NCBI GenBank assembly: GCA_965220955.1
Contig: CBDCRK010000028.1
Location: forward strand, 1 to 46,118
Length of the DNA: 46,118 nt
Direction of reading: 5' to 3'
From: CBDCRK01 sp965220955
GTDB lineage: Bacteria > Desulfobacterota > Binatia > Bin18 > CBDCRK01
The notes under the pieces were generated by a model that was given only the letters and a program-made list of their open reading frames with translations, did no database searches and was not told the DNA's origin. Shown piece by piece: positions 32,915 to 41,442 of this stretch (positions are counted from its first letter, which is position 1; the number at the start of each line of letters is the position of its first letter). The position numbers and the translations under genes are program-made.

Positions 32915-33871
32915 ATGATAAAATACCCGCCTGTTGATACCGCTAAGATTAAAACCTACCCACTCGCCCAGCGGCAGAGTAAGGTAGATCTTTCTCTACT
33001 CGGCTCTCCTCTTGCTGTTGGGGCATCTTTTAAAGAATTCCTTGCCGGACTGCCCCGTCTCTTGGCTGTCCAGGATCTTCAGGAGGTTGTTCTGCACATG
33101 GCTGCGGCCTACCGGCAAAACAAGCCCGTAATCCTTGGCATGGGTGCTCACCCTATTAAGGTGGGGTTGAGTCCTTTTATTGTTGATTTTGTTGAGAAAG
33201 GGATCATTTCTGCCATAGCCACGAACGGAGCGGGGATCATTCACGATTTTGAGATGGCTTGCAGTGGGGCTACTTCAGAGGAGGTAGGTGAGGCTCTTGA
33301 TGATGGCAGCTTTGGTATGGCCAGGGAGACCGGAGAATTCCTTAACCAAGCCATTGCAGAGGGAGTCAGAAAAGAAGGGTTGGGAATCGGTGCGGCCGTG
33401 GGAAAGAAGATTTTGGCAGAGAAACTACCTTATCGGCAGCTCAGCCTTCTGGCTACAGCGGCGCGCCAGGATATTCCCATCACTGTGCATGTGGCGTTAG
33501 GAACGGATACGATCCATATGCACCCCGAGGTTGACGGCCAAGCAATTGGGGAAGGAAGCCTGAGAGACTTTCGCCTCTTCACTTCTGTTGTTGCAGGGCT
33601 TGAGGGTGGGGTGTTTATCAACCTTGGCTCTGCGGTTATCATTCCTGAGGTTTTTCTCAAAGCGCTCTCTCTTGCCCGTAACCTTGGTCATCACGTACAG
33701 CACTTTACTACAGTAAACATGGATTTTATCCGGCACTACCGGCCAAGCGTCAATATTGTGAATCGCCCTACACGGCAGGGCGGTCAAGGTTTTCATCTCA
33801 CCGGTCACCATGAGATTATGTTTCCGCTTCTCTGTGCTGCCGTATTGGAAGAGTTAGCGGCCAGAAGCTAA
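32915..33871 (+). CDS. Conserved protein of unknown function (deoxyhypusine synthase-like resemblance)
   Basis: The 318-residue protein has a Rossmann-like core: VILGMGAHPIKVGLSPFIVD, an IATNGAGIIHDFEMACSG motif, TSEEVGEALDDGSFGMARET, VHVALGTDTIHMHPE and a C-terminal IVNRPTRQGGQGFHLTGHHE. The NGAGIIHDFE-type and GTD-x-H motifs suggest nucleotide or phosphosugar binding, and the layout faintly recalls deoxyhypusine synthase, although its catalytic lysine motif was not identified. I do not assign a reaction. It lies between gmhA and a cytidylate-kinase-like gene in one direction with short gaps, which hints at a role in heptose or CMP-sugar metabolism. The start ATG 32915 has a modest upstream site. 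Confidence 0.75.
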   Translation: MIKYPPVDTAKIKTYPLAQRQSKVDLSLLGSPLAVGASFKEFLAGLPRLLAVQDLQEVVLHMAAAYRQNKPVILGMGAHPIKVGLSPFIVDFVEKGIISAIATNGAGIIHDFEMACSGATSEEVGEALDDGSFGMARETGEFLNQAIAEGVRKEGLGIGAAVGKKILAEKLPYRQLSLLATAARQDIPITVHVALGTDTIHMHPEVDGQAIGEGSLRDFRLFTSVVAGLEGGVFINLGSAVIIPEVFLKALSLARNLGHHVQHFTTVNMDFIRHYRPSVNIVNRPTRQGGQGFHLTGHHEIMFPLLCAAVLEELAARS

Positions 33872-33903
33872 GAGGGAGCCTTATCTTTCTTAAGGAGGTT
33901 ACC

Positions 33904-34539
33904 ATGAAAAAGGAGAGAAGGCGGGTCATCACTATCTCTCACCTCTACGGGAGTGGGGGAAGCCGGGTAGCTCAGGAACTGGGTAGACGCCTGGGTTTTT
34001 CTGTATGGGATAAAGAAATTGTGCGGCAGATCTCGGCACGGTACGAGCTGGCGGAGTCGGTTGTTGAGTCCAAAGATGAACGGGTCGATAGCTTCATTGA
34101 GAGAATGGTGGGAATCTTTGGAGCAAGTGGGTTTGAGGCCGTCTACCAGGTTCCTGTACCTTTGTGGCTGAACGATGCGCAGCTTGTGAGGATGACCCGA
34201 GCCATCATTGAGCAAGCAGCGGAGAAAGGCCAAGCCATTATTGTTGGGCGGGGTGGGGAGTGTATTTTGGCCAACAGGTCGGATGTGCTGCAGGTTTTTA
34301 TCTCTGCTCCTCTGGAAGTGCGGATAAAACGGGTCATGGCTTGGGAAGGGTTGGACCGGGCAAAGGCGGAAAGCCGCATTGCTGGTATGGACAAGTTACG
34401 GCACGACTACGCGCGGACCTTCTATCGGGCGGATTGGCGTGACCCCAGTTTTTATCACCTTCTCATCGATTCTGGTCTCTGGGGAGAGGAAGGAACAATT
34501 GACCTCATTGAGTCGGCTTTTAAGCAGATCTCCCTATAA
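33904..34539 (+). CDS. Cytidylate kinase-like family protein
   Basis: The 211-residue P-loop protein begins with RVITISHLYGSGGSRVAQEL, a Walker A-like GSGGS loop instead of GPSGSGKG, and continues with AIIVGRGGECILANRSDVL, VFISAPLEVRIKRVMAWEGL and a C-terminal DYARTFYRADWRDPSFYHLL. This is the cytidylate-kinase-like (Cytidylate_kin2) family, whose members phosphorylate nucleotides or remain unassigned. AGGAGG lies six bases before the ATG. It is the third gene of the gmhA unit, 32 bases after its predecessor. The type II secretion operon starts 75 bases later behind its own promoter. Confidence 0.87.
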   Translation: MKKERRRVITISHLYGSGGSRVAQELGRRLGFSVWDKEIVRQISARYELAESVVESKDERVDSFIERMVGIFGASGFEAVYQVPVPLWLNDAQLVRMTRAIIEQAAEKGQAIIVGRGGECILANRSDVLQVFISAPLEVRIKRVMAWEGLDRAKAESRIAGMDKLRHDYARTFYRADWRDPSFYHLLIDSGLWGEEGTIDLIESAFKQISL

Positions 34540-34574
34540 AAAGACAGCTAAAGCATTCACGGATTAGGCCCGGG

Positions 34575-34601
34575 TACGTTATAATTCGGATACGTTATAA
34601 T
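34575..34601 (+). promoter_or_regulatory. Twin -10-like boxes before gspF
   Basis: TACGTTATAAT occurs twice, at 34575-34585 and 34591-34601, each with a perfect TATAAT (34580-34585 and 34596-34601), 16 bases apart. A TTCACG lies about 18 bases upstream of the first. They are 14-35 bases before gspF and probably drive the secretion operon from two starts. Confidence 0.6.
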
Positions 34602-34614
34602 CAAAGAAGCCATT

Positions 34615-35847
34615 ATGCCTCATTTTCATTATCAGGCCACAACCCCACAGGGGAAAGTAATTAAAGGGGTCATGGAAGCAGGTGAAGAGCGAGTGGTAGT
34701 GGCGCGGCTTCATGATCAGGGTTACATTCCGCTCCGGGTAACCCTGCCCACAAAACCCCGTAGCGGGAAGACTCTCTCTCGGCTCTCGCTACCAACCTTA
34801 CCCGGGTGGAATAGGGTGCGGGCACGGGACCTGCTTATTTTCACTCGCCAGCTCTCTACACTCATTGCCTCCGGTCTTCCTCTTGACCGTAGCCTCTCCG
34901 TGCTAACCGGGCTGAGCACGAAAGAGGAGCTTAAAGAGGCAGCTAGCCAGATCCTTAGGGCGGTACAGCAGGGGAAATCCCTGGCTGAGGCCCTGGATGA
35001 ATATCCGAAGATTTTCCCGCCCATTTACGTCAGTCTGGTTAGGGCCGGGGAAATCGGCGGGTTTCTGGAAACATCCCTGCAGCGGCTGGCAGACTATCTC
35101 GAGCGTTCGCAAGAGGTGCGGGATGAGGTAAAATCAGCCCTTGTATATCCTTTTGTGTTAGTCCTTGTGGGGGGAATTTCTATTGCTGTTTTACTTACTT
35201 ATGTGTTACCGAAATTCTTTATTGTCTTTGGTGACTTGGGTCAAACCCTGCCTATCTCTACCCGGGTCCTTTTAGGGATCAGTTATGGGCTGAGGGACTA
35301 TTGGTGGGTCTTGCTCTTTGCCGGGGGGGCAATCTGGTTCGGCCTGCGACGTTATATTCATACACCGCAGGGACATTTTGAGTGGGATAGATGGAAACTA
35401 CGAGTTGTGCTTTTGGGTGAACTGGTGCGCAAGAGGGAAGTAGCCCAATTTGCCCGCACCTTGGGAACTCTTCTCAAGAGTGGTGTACCTCTGCTGATGG
35501 CCCTTGACATTGTTCAGGACGTGGCCGGAAATCAGGTCATCAGCCGTGCCGTGAAGGAAGTCCAGGCAGGGGTGAGAGAAGGGCAGGTGATAGCAAATCC
35601 ATTGGGGAAAACGGGGGTGTTTCCTGTTCTCTCTATGCAGATGATCAGTGTTGGAGAGGAGACGGGCCGGCTGGACGAGATGCTCATGCGGGTAGCGGAG
35701 TACTACGAACGAGAGACCTATAATCAGATTAAGCAGCTCATCTCCTTATTGGAGCCGGTCCTTATTGCCCTGATGGGTCTTGCTGTGGGGTTTATTGTTA
35801 TCTCCATACTATCCGCGGTTTTCAGTATCAACGACCTGGCATTCTGA
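34615..35847 (+). CDS. gspF: Type II secretion inner-membrane platform protein GspF
   Basis: The 410-residue protein begins with MPHFHYQATTPQGKVIKGVM and has two repeated GspF domains (about 70-195 and 275-395), each with FTRQLSTLIASGLPLDRSL- or FARTLGTLLKSGVPLLMAL-type cores, an EGKSLxEAL-like stretch and large hydrophobic helices. GspF sits in the inner membrane and links the ATPase GspE to the pseudopilus. The usual gspE gene upstream is missing; the gene before it is cytidylate-kinase-like. The first gene of the operon, it is followed by gspG after 16 bases. Confidence 0.95.
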   Translation: MPHFHYQATTPQGKVIKGVMEAGEERVVVARLHDQGYIPLRVTLPTKPRSGKTLSRLSLPTLPGWNRVRARDLLIFTRQLSTLIASGLPLDRSLSVLTGLSTKEELKEAASQILRAVQQGKSLAEALDEYPKIFPPIYVSLVRAGEIGGFLETSLQRLADYLERSQEVRDEVKSALVYPFVLVLVGGISIAVLLTYVLPKFFIVFGDLGQTLPISTRVLLGISYGLRDYWWVLLFAGGAIWFGLRRYIHTPQGHFEWDRWKLRVVLLGELVRKREVAQFARTLGTLLKSGVPLLMALDIVQDVAGNQVISRAVKEVQAGVREGQVIANPLGKTGVFPVLSMQMISVGEETGRLDEMLMRVAEYYERETYNQIKQLISLLEPVLIALMGLAVGFIVISILSAVFSINDLAF

Positions 35848-35863
35848 AAGAGGAGGATGAACC

Positions 35864-36274
35864 ATGAGAGCACAAGAGGGAGGATTTACTCTAATTGAAC
35901 TTTTAGTTGTCTTGGTCATTCTGGGCTTGCTTGCCGCTCTGGTCGGTCCCAATATTATTGGCCAGGGAGAAAGGGCCAGACCCAAGGTAGCCCGTACTCA
36001 AATTGAGAACCTTGGCATTGCCCTGGATATGTTCAGGTTAGATGTTGGCCGTTATCCCACCGAAGGGGAAGGTCTGGAAGCATTGCGTAGCAGTCCTTCA
36101 GGCCTGGCTAAATGGGACGGCCCTTATCTGAGAAAGGTTGTACCCAAGGATCCATGGGACCGCTCCTATGCGTACAGCAGTTCAAGGAATAACTATGAGG
36201 TTACCTCCTATGGGGCTGATGGAGTGCCAGGGGGAGATAGGCTGGATGCGGATATTAAGAGTTCGGCAGGATAA
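35864..36274 (+). CDS. gspG: Type II secretion major pseudopilin GspG
   Basis: The 136-residue prepilin-like protein has a short leader ending in EGG, cleaved before FTLIELLVVLVILGLLAALV, the N-methylated helix that builds the pseudopilus with the required Glu5. The globular part has IENLGIALDMFRLDVGRYPT, EGEGLEALRS and the calcium-site loop GADGVPGGDRLDADI of GspG. AGGAGG precedes the ATG. Its stop codon lies in a 9-bp tandem repeat that also forms the ribosome site of gspL. Confidence 0.95.
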   Translation: MRAQEGGFTLIELLVVLVILGLLAALVGPNIIGQGERARPKVARTQIENLGIALDMFRLDVGRYPTEGEGLEALRSSPSGLAKWDGPYLRKVVPKDPWDRSYAYSSSRNNYEVTSYGADGVPGGDRLDADIKSSAG

Positions 36275-36294
36275 ATAGGATAAATAGGATAAAT
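36268..36294 (+). repeat. 9-bp tandem repeat spanning the gspG stop and gspL start
   Basis: AGGATAAAT is repeated three times without change. The first copy holds the gspG stop TAA, each copy carries an AGGA ribosome-binding motif, and the third copy supplies the first two bases of the gspL ATG (36293). It joins termination of gspG to initiation of gspL. Confidence 0.85.
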
Positions 36295-37744
36295 GGCTGA
36301 GGGGAGAAGCGTGGATTTTGCCTTGATAGCGCAACGGATTGGCAGGGTAGACTACCTCGACGGACTTGGTATTGCCGTAGAGGAACATGGAGTGAGCTTT
36401 GCGCATATTATTAAGCGTTTGTTTGCGGTCTCCCTGCGTGCCAGCCACACTTTTCCCCTACCCCCCTCCCAACATCAACACGCACGGCGACAAGCCTTTA
36501 TTGAGGCGGTCACAACATTTTTGGCCGAGACCCAGGTCAATCCCGACCAAATCGTCCTTTCCTTGCCTCGTTCCCAAGCGTATATAAGTCGTCTGGTTCT
36601 GCCTGGTACCGCCCGTGGATCGCTGGCACAAGTGGTAGATTACGAGCTTGAACGCCTTCTGCCCCTTTCCAGAGAAGAAGTCTACTACGATTTTCTTGCC
36701 TATGAGTGTGGGGAAGAAGAGAGAAGGGTAGGGGTGATTATTTTCGGCCTGCCTCAGGCCATGGTCGACCCATATTTAGAAGATCTGGCCCAGGTGACAC
36801 GACAACCGCAAGCGCTTACCCTGAGCAGTTCTGCTTTAGTTAACTGCTTGTTTTTTTGTGGCGGTGGGATCACCGGGCCAGGAGCGTTGGTAGCATCGAG
36901 CAACGGGGAGTTAGAGCTTAGTTTCGTTGATAAAGGGCATCTGGTGGCCAGTCACCTGCTCCCGCGTGACCGGGTACGAACCCCAGAGGAGGTTACCGAG
37001 GCCCTCACCCAAGGGTTAGCCCGGGACCTGCCAGGCCTCTCACTGGCCGATACCGAGGTCTATCACTGGGCCGCAACCAATGGTGGGCCGGTCTTTACCC
37101 TTACAGGAGGCAGAGACCTTTATCGTTTGGCTGAAGAACGGTTTGCTTACCGTCATAATCAGAACGGACAAGGTATGGGGGTGGCTGCCATTCCGGCACT
37201 GGGAGCAGCACTGCAAGCGGTCAGTGAGACCGGGGCGGGAGTTAACCTCTTGCCCGCCCACCGCCGAGCCCAGCAAGAAAGGCGTCTCTCTTTGCTTACC
37301 CTCTTTTTAGCCGGGCTGGTCCTGATGCTAGGATTAGTTTGGGCAGGAAGCGTAATCGTTCAAGAGAGGCGGGAGCTTGACCGGCTATCCCGGCAAGCCG
37401 CCCGGCTTACCCCTGAGGTGCAACAGGTTAGCCAACAGGAAGAAGAAGCCCGCCGGTTTGGGGGAAGGCTTCGCACTCTCATGTCTGAGCGGCGCCGGCG
37501 GGTAGCTCCACTGCTTAAAGAACTCACCGAGGTGCTTCCTTCCAGTGTGTATCTCACCCGTTTTCGTTATAAGAAAGGGTCAGTAGACCTTATCGGGGTA
37601 GCCACGGATTCGGCCTCTGACCTGGTTGCCCTTTTAGAGGAAAAATCGCCCTGCCTGCGCAATGTGGCGCCCAAGGGGCCTTTCACCAAGACCCCTCGGG
37701 GGGAAACTTTTACCCTGGGCGCTGAGGTCGAACAATGCGGCTGA
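36293..37744 (+). CDS. gspL: GspL-like (PilM/PilN-like) type II secretion protein
   Basis: The 483-residue protein has an N-terminal actin-like half with VDFALIAQRIGRVDYLDGLG, LSLPRSQAYISRLVLP and VDYELERLLPLSREEVYYDF (PilM/GspL cytoplasmic pattern), a membrane helix near residue 340 (LSLLTLFLAGLVLMLGLVWA), a coiled-coil stretch and a small periplasmic ferredoxin-like domain (PLLKELTEVLPSSVYLTRFR, PilN-like). In the type II machine GspL recruits GspE and partners GspM. This is the PilM-PilN fusion form. It begins in the tandem repeat that ends gspG and overlaps gspM by ten bases. Confidence 0.87.
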   Translation: MAEGRSVDFALIAQRIGRVDYLDGLGIAVEEHGVSFAHIIKRLFAVSLRASHTFPLPPSQHQHARRQAFIEAVTTFLAETQVNPDQIVLSLPRSQAYISRLVLPGTARGSLAQVVDYELERLLPLSREEVYYDFLAYECGEEERRVGVIIFGLPQAMVDPYLEDLAQVTRQPQALTLSSSALVNCLFFCGGGITGPGALVASSNGELELSFVDKGHLVASHLLPRDRVRTPEEVTEALTQGLARDLPGLSLADTEVYHWAATNGGPVFTLTGGRDLYRLAEERFAYRHNQNGQGMGVAAIPALGAALQAVSETGAGVNLLPAHRRAQQERRLSLLTLFLAGLVLMLGLVWAGSVIVQERRELDRLSRQAARLTPEVQQVSQQEEEARRFGGRLRTLMSERRRRVAPLLKELTEVLPSSVYLTRFRYKKGSVDLIGVATDSASDLVALLEEKSPCLRNVAPKGPFTKTPRGETFTLGAEVEQCG

Positions 37745-38442
37745 CGCAGCTCTGGCAGCGCCTCTCTTCCCGTGAGCGCATGCTTATTGGAGGAGCATTC
37801 CTGGCCTTGCTGGCGGTTGCTTTCCGCTATGGAGTGGTGAGTTCCTACCTGGCCTATAAGGAACAGGTACAGGACCGTATTGTACAAGAACGACAGCGAG
37901 TCGAGAAATCTCTCAGGCAGATCCGCCGGGGTCCGCAAGCGGAACGCCGGTTAGAGGTGCTGCGCCAGCAATATCAAGAGGTTGTGAGCAGGTTGATCCC
38001 CGGAAAATCCTCCTCTCTGGCTGCGGCCCACCTGCAGGAACGCCTCCAGAATCTGGCCTCGCAGAGCGGGCTGGAGATCACCTCCACACAGGTGATGAAG
38101 GATGAGCCAGTCGGAGAGTTTCAGAAAACTTCTGTGAAACTGACGCTACGAGGGAAGATGGCGGCATTTGCCGGCTTTTTAACAGCGGTAGAGTATGACT
38201 CCTGGTGGTTGACGGTAGCTACACTGGAAATCCGGGCACGCAATACCAGGAGACGGTCAAAGGCAAAAAGGGCCCTTCGCCCGCTAACGGTGACCATGGA
38301 AGTAGGAGGCATTAGGCAGAAGAGTGCCCTACCAGAAGAAACAGAGGTCATTGCCGGAAGAGGCAGCAGTTCCCTTCCTCCGAGCCAGGGGGAAAGTAAA
38401 GAGCCACTACTGCAAGATGTCCCTCCCACCCCTTATGGGTAG
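37735..38442 (+). CDS. gspM: Type II secretion protein GspM
   Basis: The 235-residue protein has a short cytoplasmic start, a single membrane helix (MLIGGAFLALLAVAFRYGVV), a helical coiled-coil stretch (RIVQERQRVEKSLRQIRRG), and a periplasmic ferredoxin-like domain containing QSGLEITSTQVMKDE and KMAAFAGFLTAVEYDSWWLT. This is the GspM/PilO layout, which stabilises GspL. It overlaps the end of gspL by ten bases, with ATG inside the last codons. A Pro/Ser-rich tail follows. It is part of the same operon; gspC begins 32 bases later. Confidence 0.85.
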   Translation: MRLTQLWQRLSSRERMLIGGAFLALLAVAFRYGVVSSYLAYKEQVQDRIVQERQRVEKSLRQIRRGPQAERRLEVLRQQYQEVVSRLIPGKSSSLAAAHLQERLQNLASQSGLEITSTQVMKDEPVGEFQKTSVKLTLRGKMAAFAGFLTAVEYDSWWLTVATLEIRARNTRRRSKAKRALRPLTVTMEVGGIRQKSALPEETEVIAGRGSSSLPPSQGESKEPLLQDVPPTPYG

Positions 38443-38474
38443 GAACGGTTAGAAAATAGCGCAGGAACAAACCG

Positions 38475-39200
38475 ATGCGGGTTCGTCGTTTCCTCTATCT
38501 TGTGCTTCTTCTCTTAGCCGCCGCCCTGGGATGGCAGGTAGTGGCAACGTGGACCACCGTTTCCCTGGAGGTCACCCCTGCCCCCCCACTACCGAGTCAG
38601 CCTGATAGAGGAGAAGAAGCCCTTCTGCGTTTTCCGCTTGACAAGAGCAAAGGTATGGCAACAGTGATTGCGGGCAAAAATCTCTTTGATCCGACCCGCC
38701 AGCAACATGATGAAGAAGAAGGGGTGGTAGAGGTTGCTATTCCTCCACCTGACCACCTCAAGCTTGTGGGTGTCCTGCAGCTCTCCGGGGAGGAACAAGC
38801 CTTCTTCACCGATGCCCAGAGAGGGGGAAAGGTGGTGCGAGTGAGGGTGGGGGAGGAAATTGGCCAATATCGTCTTACGCAGGCAGAGCATGGCTCGGTT
38901 ACCCTGGCCTTTTCTGATGGGGAGGAAGTGAGTCTGTCTTTAGCCGTGCAGCGTGGAGAGGCAGCGGCCAAAGCTCCACGGATGCGGCTCCCCCGAAAGC
39001 AGGCTGTGCCAGCAAAGAAGCGGCCACTGTCTCCGCCCTTACCTGTGCCGGCGGAGTCTTCTCCTTCAGCCCAACGATTTGCAACCGAGGAAGAACGCGC
39101 TCTCCGCCGGCAGATTCGGCAGCTCCATAAACGGCTACGGGAGGTGCGGCAACAAAGAAAAAGCACATCCGCGGAAGAGAAGGACGGTGATGCAAGGTAA
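38475..39200 (+). CDS. gspC: GspC-like type II secretion protein without PDZ domain
   Basis: The 241-residue protein has one N-terminal membrane helix (FLYLVLLLLAAALGWQVVAT), a linker, and an HR-like domain at about 60-160: VIAGKNLFDPTRQ, LKLVGVLQLSGEEQAFFTDA, VRVGEEIGQYRL and GSVTLAFSDGEEVSLSL. In GspC this domain contacts the secretin GspD. Instead of a PDZ domain the C-terminus is a basic, alanine- and proline-rich linker plus a coiled coil (ALRRQIRQLHKRLREVRQQR). Short GspC variants that keep a coiled coil occur in other species. The gene ends by overlapping gspD, so translation is coupled. Confidence 0.8.
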   Translation: MRVRRFLYLVLLLLAAALGWQVVATWTTVSLEVTPAPPLPSQPDRGEEALLRFPLDKSKGMATVIAGKNLFDPTRQQHDEEEGVVEVAIPPPDHLKLVGVLQLSGEEQAFFTDAQRGGKVVRVRVGEEIGQYRLTQAEHGSVTLAFSDGEEVSLSLAVQRGEAAAKAPRMRLPRKQAVPAKKRPLSPPLPVPAESSPSAQRFATEEERALRRQIRQLHKRLREVRQQRKSTSAEEKDGDAR

Positions 39201-41442
39201 GAGAGACAGGGGTAAAGAAGACAGAGGCCGGTCTTTGCCCCATCTCTGCGTCTCCGTAGTGGTTGGGATGGCCATGGTGGTGGGCCTTCTCTCGGGAGCC
39301 TGGGCGCAAGGAGCCCCTGAGGGGAGTGAGGAGGTGGTCCTCAGCGAGGATGTAGTCCTCAATGAAGAGGTGGTCCTCAACTTTGAGGGAGCAGATATCC
39401 GTGAAGTTATTCATAGCCTGGCTACTGCTTTGAACCTCAACTACACGATTGATCCCCGAGTGCAGGGGCAGGTGACTATCCGCACCACCGGGAAAATCTC
39501 CAGGCATGACCTCTTTCCCGTCTTTCATCAGATCCTGCGAGCCCATGGCATTGCTGCCGTCAAGGTTGGGGCTCTCTATCATATTGTTCCTGTGGGAGAG
39601 GCCAAGACTAAGGCGGTCCTGCCCCAGACGGCTCTGGATAGCCGCGGTATGAAGACGGAGGATACATTTATTGTAGAGTTGGTCAAGGTTGAACACATAA
39701 CTGCCGAGGAAATAGCAAAGGTATTGCAGCCCTTGGTTTCGCCCGGTGGCGATGTCATCGCCTATCCTCGAGGGAATCTTCTGGTCCTTACCGATTTAGC
39801 CTCGAACGTAGACCGCCTTAAGGATCTGATCGCCGTTTTTGACATTGATACTTTTCGGGAACTGCACGCCCAGGTGTATAAAATCGAGCACGCTGACCCC
39901 GAGGAGCTGGCCCTGGAGCTGGTGGGAGTGCTCGAGCCTTATGGTGTAAGCGCGCAGACTGCAACGGAGCACGGAGTTTATATTCTACCCCTGGCGCGCC
40001 TCAGCTCGGTAGTCGTGGTGGCGTTTAGCCCTATGATCTTTCCTGAGCTTGAGAAGTGGGTCAAAATTCTTGATGTGCCGCCTGAGGAAGGGGGAGGGCG
40101 CACGGTTCATGTCTATGCTGTGGAGAACACCAAGGCAGCAGATCTGGCTATGGTATTGGGTGATCTATATGGTGAAACCAGTAGTGGGGGAGGAAGGCGG
40201 GGAGGAGAAGGCGGGTTTGATAGAGGAGTAGGATTTGGCCAGCAAAGAGGGGGGGGAGGCGAAGCCGAGAGGGGAGGTGGAAGTAGCCGGCGTGGAGGCG
40301 GAAGTAGCCGGCGTGGAGGCGGGAGTGGGTTTGGCCAGCGTGGAGGAGGAAGTAGGTCTGGTGGCAGAACCTTGGCAAGAGGTGGGGGGCAGACGGTAAC
40401 CATTTCGCCCGAAGAGGGAGCGCGGTCGATCTTTAGAGAAGAGGTGCGTATTGTTGCGGATGAAATTACCAACTCCCTTATTGTTCTGGCTACTGCCCGC
40501 GACTATGCCAGGATCAGGGATGTGGTCGAAAAGCTGGACATTGTTCCCCGCCAAGTGCTGATCGAAGCCGTTATTGCCGAGGTGGCTTTAACCGATGACC
40601 TTCACTTTGGTGTTGAGTTTGCCTTCACCAACGAGACCGCCGGCCTGAACCGTCTTTTGGGCGGTTCTGCAGTTACGGCGGAAGGAGGCGGAGGCGGCGC
40701 GTTTGCTGATCGAGCCAGACAAGAGTTGAGCACCATCGGTGGCGGCAGCCTTTTTGCCGCCATAACCGATAAGAAACAATTTTTCGCCGTCCTTACCGCC
40801 CTGGCCGCGCGGTCTCAAGCCAGGGTTCTCGCTACACCCCATATTATTGCCGCCGACAACCGCGAGGCCCATATTCTCATTGGCGAGGAAATCCCTATTC
40901 TCAGCTCTCAAGCGGTGTCGGTGATTTCCGGTGACGCGCCTATTGTGAACAGCGTTCAGTACCGCGACACCGGTAAAATTCTCACCGTTCTGCCCCAGGT
41001 CAATTCTAAAGGGTTAGTCCATATGGAGATCCTGCAAGAAGTGAGCGACGTGGGCCAGGAAACATTTGGCAGCACGAACTCACCGAGCTTCATCTCCCGC
41101 GAGGCCGAGACCACAGTAGTGGTGCAGAGTGGAGAGTCGGTGATCATTGGTGGCATAATTGACGAGCAGATCAGGCACACGCGCAGCGGTATTCCCTTTC
41201 TTATGGATATTCCCGTGCTTGGCCGGGCTTTTCGCATGGAGACGGATTCGCTTATACGCACCGAGGTCATTGTGCTCATCACCCCTCATGTGATCCGCTC
41301 CCGTGAGGAAGCGCAGTCTGTAACCGAAGCCTTTAAAGGCCGGATTGAGGGACTGCAGGAGATGTTAGAGCAGATGAGGCAAGGGCGTCAGGCTCCTGGG
41401 GAGGCCCCTGCAGGTGAGGTCATCCTGCTGCCAGAGGACTAA
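39190..41442 (+). CDS. gspD: Type II secretion outer-membrane secretin GspD
   Basis: The start is ATG 39190, overlapping the gspC stop by 11 bases, with GAGAAGGACG upstream; earlier in-frame starts lie inside gspC. The 750-residue secretin has a signal peptide (VSVVVGMAMVVGLLSGAWAQ), an N0 domain starting VVLNFEGADIREVIHSLA, N1-N3 domains, and the secretin barrel ending with RSGIPFLMDIPVLGRAFRME and VIVLITPHVIRS. Between N domains is a long Gly/Arg/Ser insertion (about residues 325-395) with repeated SSRRGGG units. A Glu-rich repeat EEVVLSEDVVLNEEVVLN follows the signal peptide. It forms the outer-membrane channel and ends overlapping the convergent LpxL gene by four bases. Confidence 0.94.
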   Translation: MQGKRDRGKEDRGRSLPHLCVSVVVGMAMVVGLLSGAWAQGAPEGSEEVVLSEDVVLNEEVVLNFEGADIREVIHSLATALNLNYTIDPRVQGQVTIRTTGKISRHDLFPVFHQILRAHGIAAVKVGALYHIVPVGEAKTKAVLPQTALDSRGMKTEDTFIVELVKVEHITAEEIAKVLQPLVSPGGDVIAYPRGNLLVLTDLASNVDRLKDLIAVFDIDTFRELHAQVYKIEHADPEELALELVGVLEPYGVSAQTATEHGVYILPLARLSSVVVVAFSPMIFPELEKWVKILDVPPEEGGGRTVHVYAVENTKAADLAMVLGDLYGETSSGGGRRGGEGGFDRGVGFGQQRGGGGEAERGGGSSRRGGGSSRRGGGSGFGQRGGGSRSGGRTLARGGGQTVTISPEEGARSIFREEVRIVADEITNSLIVLATARDYARIRDVVEKLDIVPRQVLIEAVIAEVALTDDLHFGVEFAFTNETAGLNRLLGGSAVTAEGGGGGAFADRARQELSTIGGGSLFAAITDKKQFFAVLTALAARSQARVLATPHIIAADNREAHILIGEEIPILSSQAVSVISGDAPIVNSVQYRDTGKILTVLPQVNSKGLVHMEILQEVSDVGQETFGSTNSPSFISREAETTVVVQSGESVIIGGIIDEQIRHTRSGIPFLMDIPVLGRAFRMETDSLIRTEVIVLITPHVIRSREEAQSVTEAFKGRIEGLQEMLEQMRQGRQAPGEAPAGEVILLPED

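Noticed and set aside
38597..39166. Minus-strand frame of 189 codons opposite gspC
   Set aside because: It mirrors codon bias of gspC on the other strand and consists of low-complexity Ser/Arg/Thr sequence.
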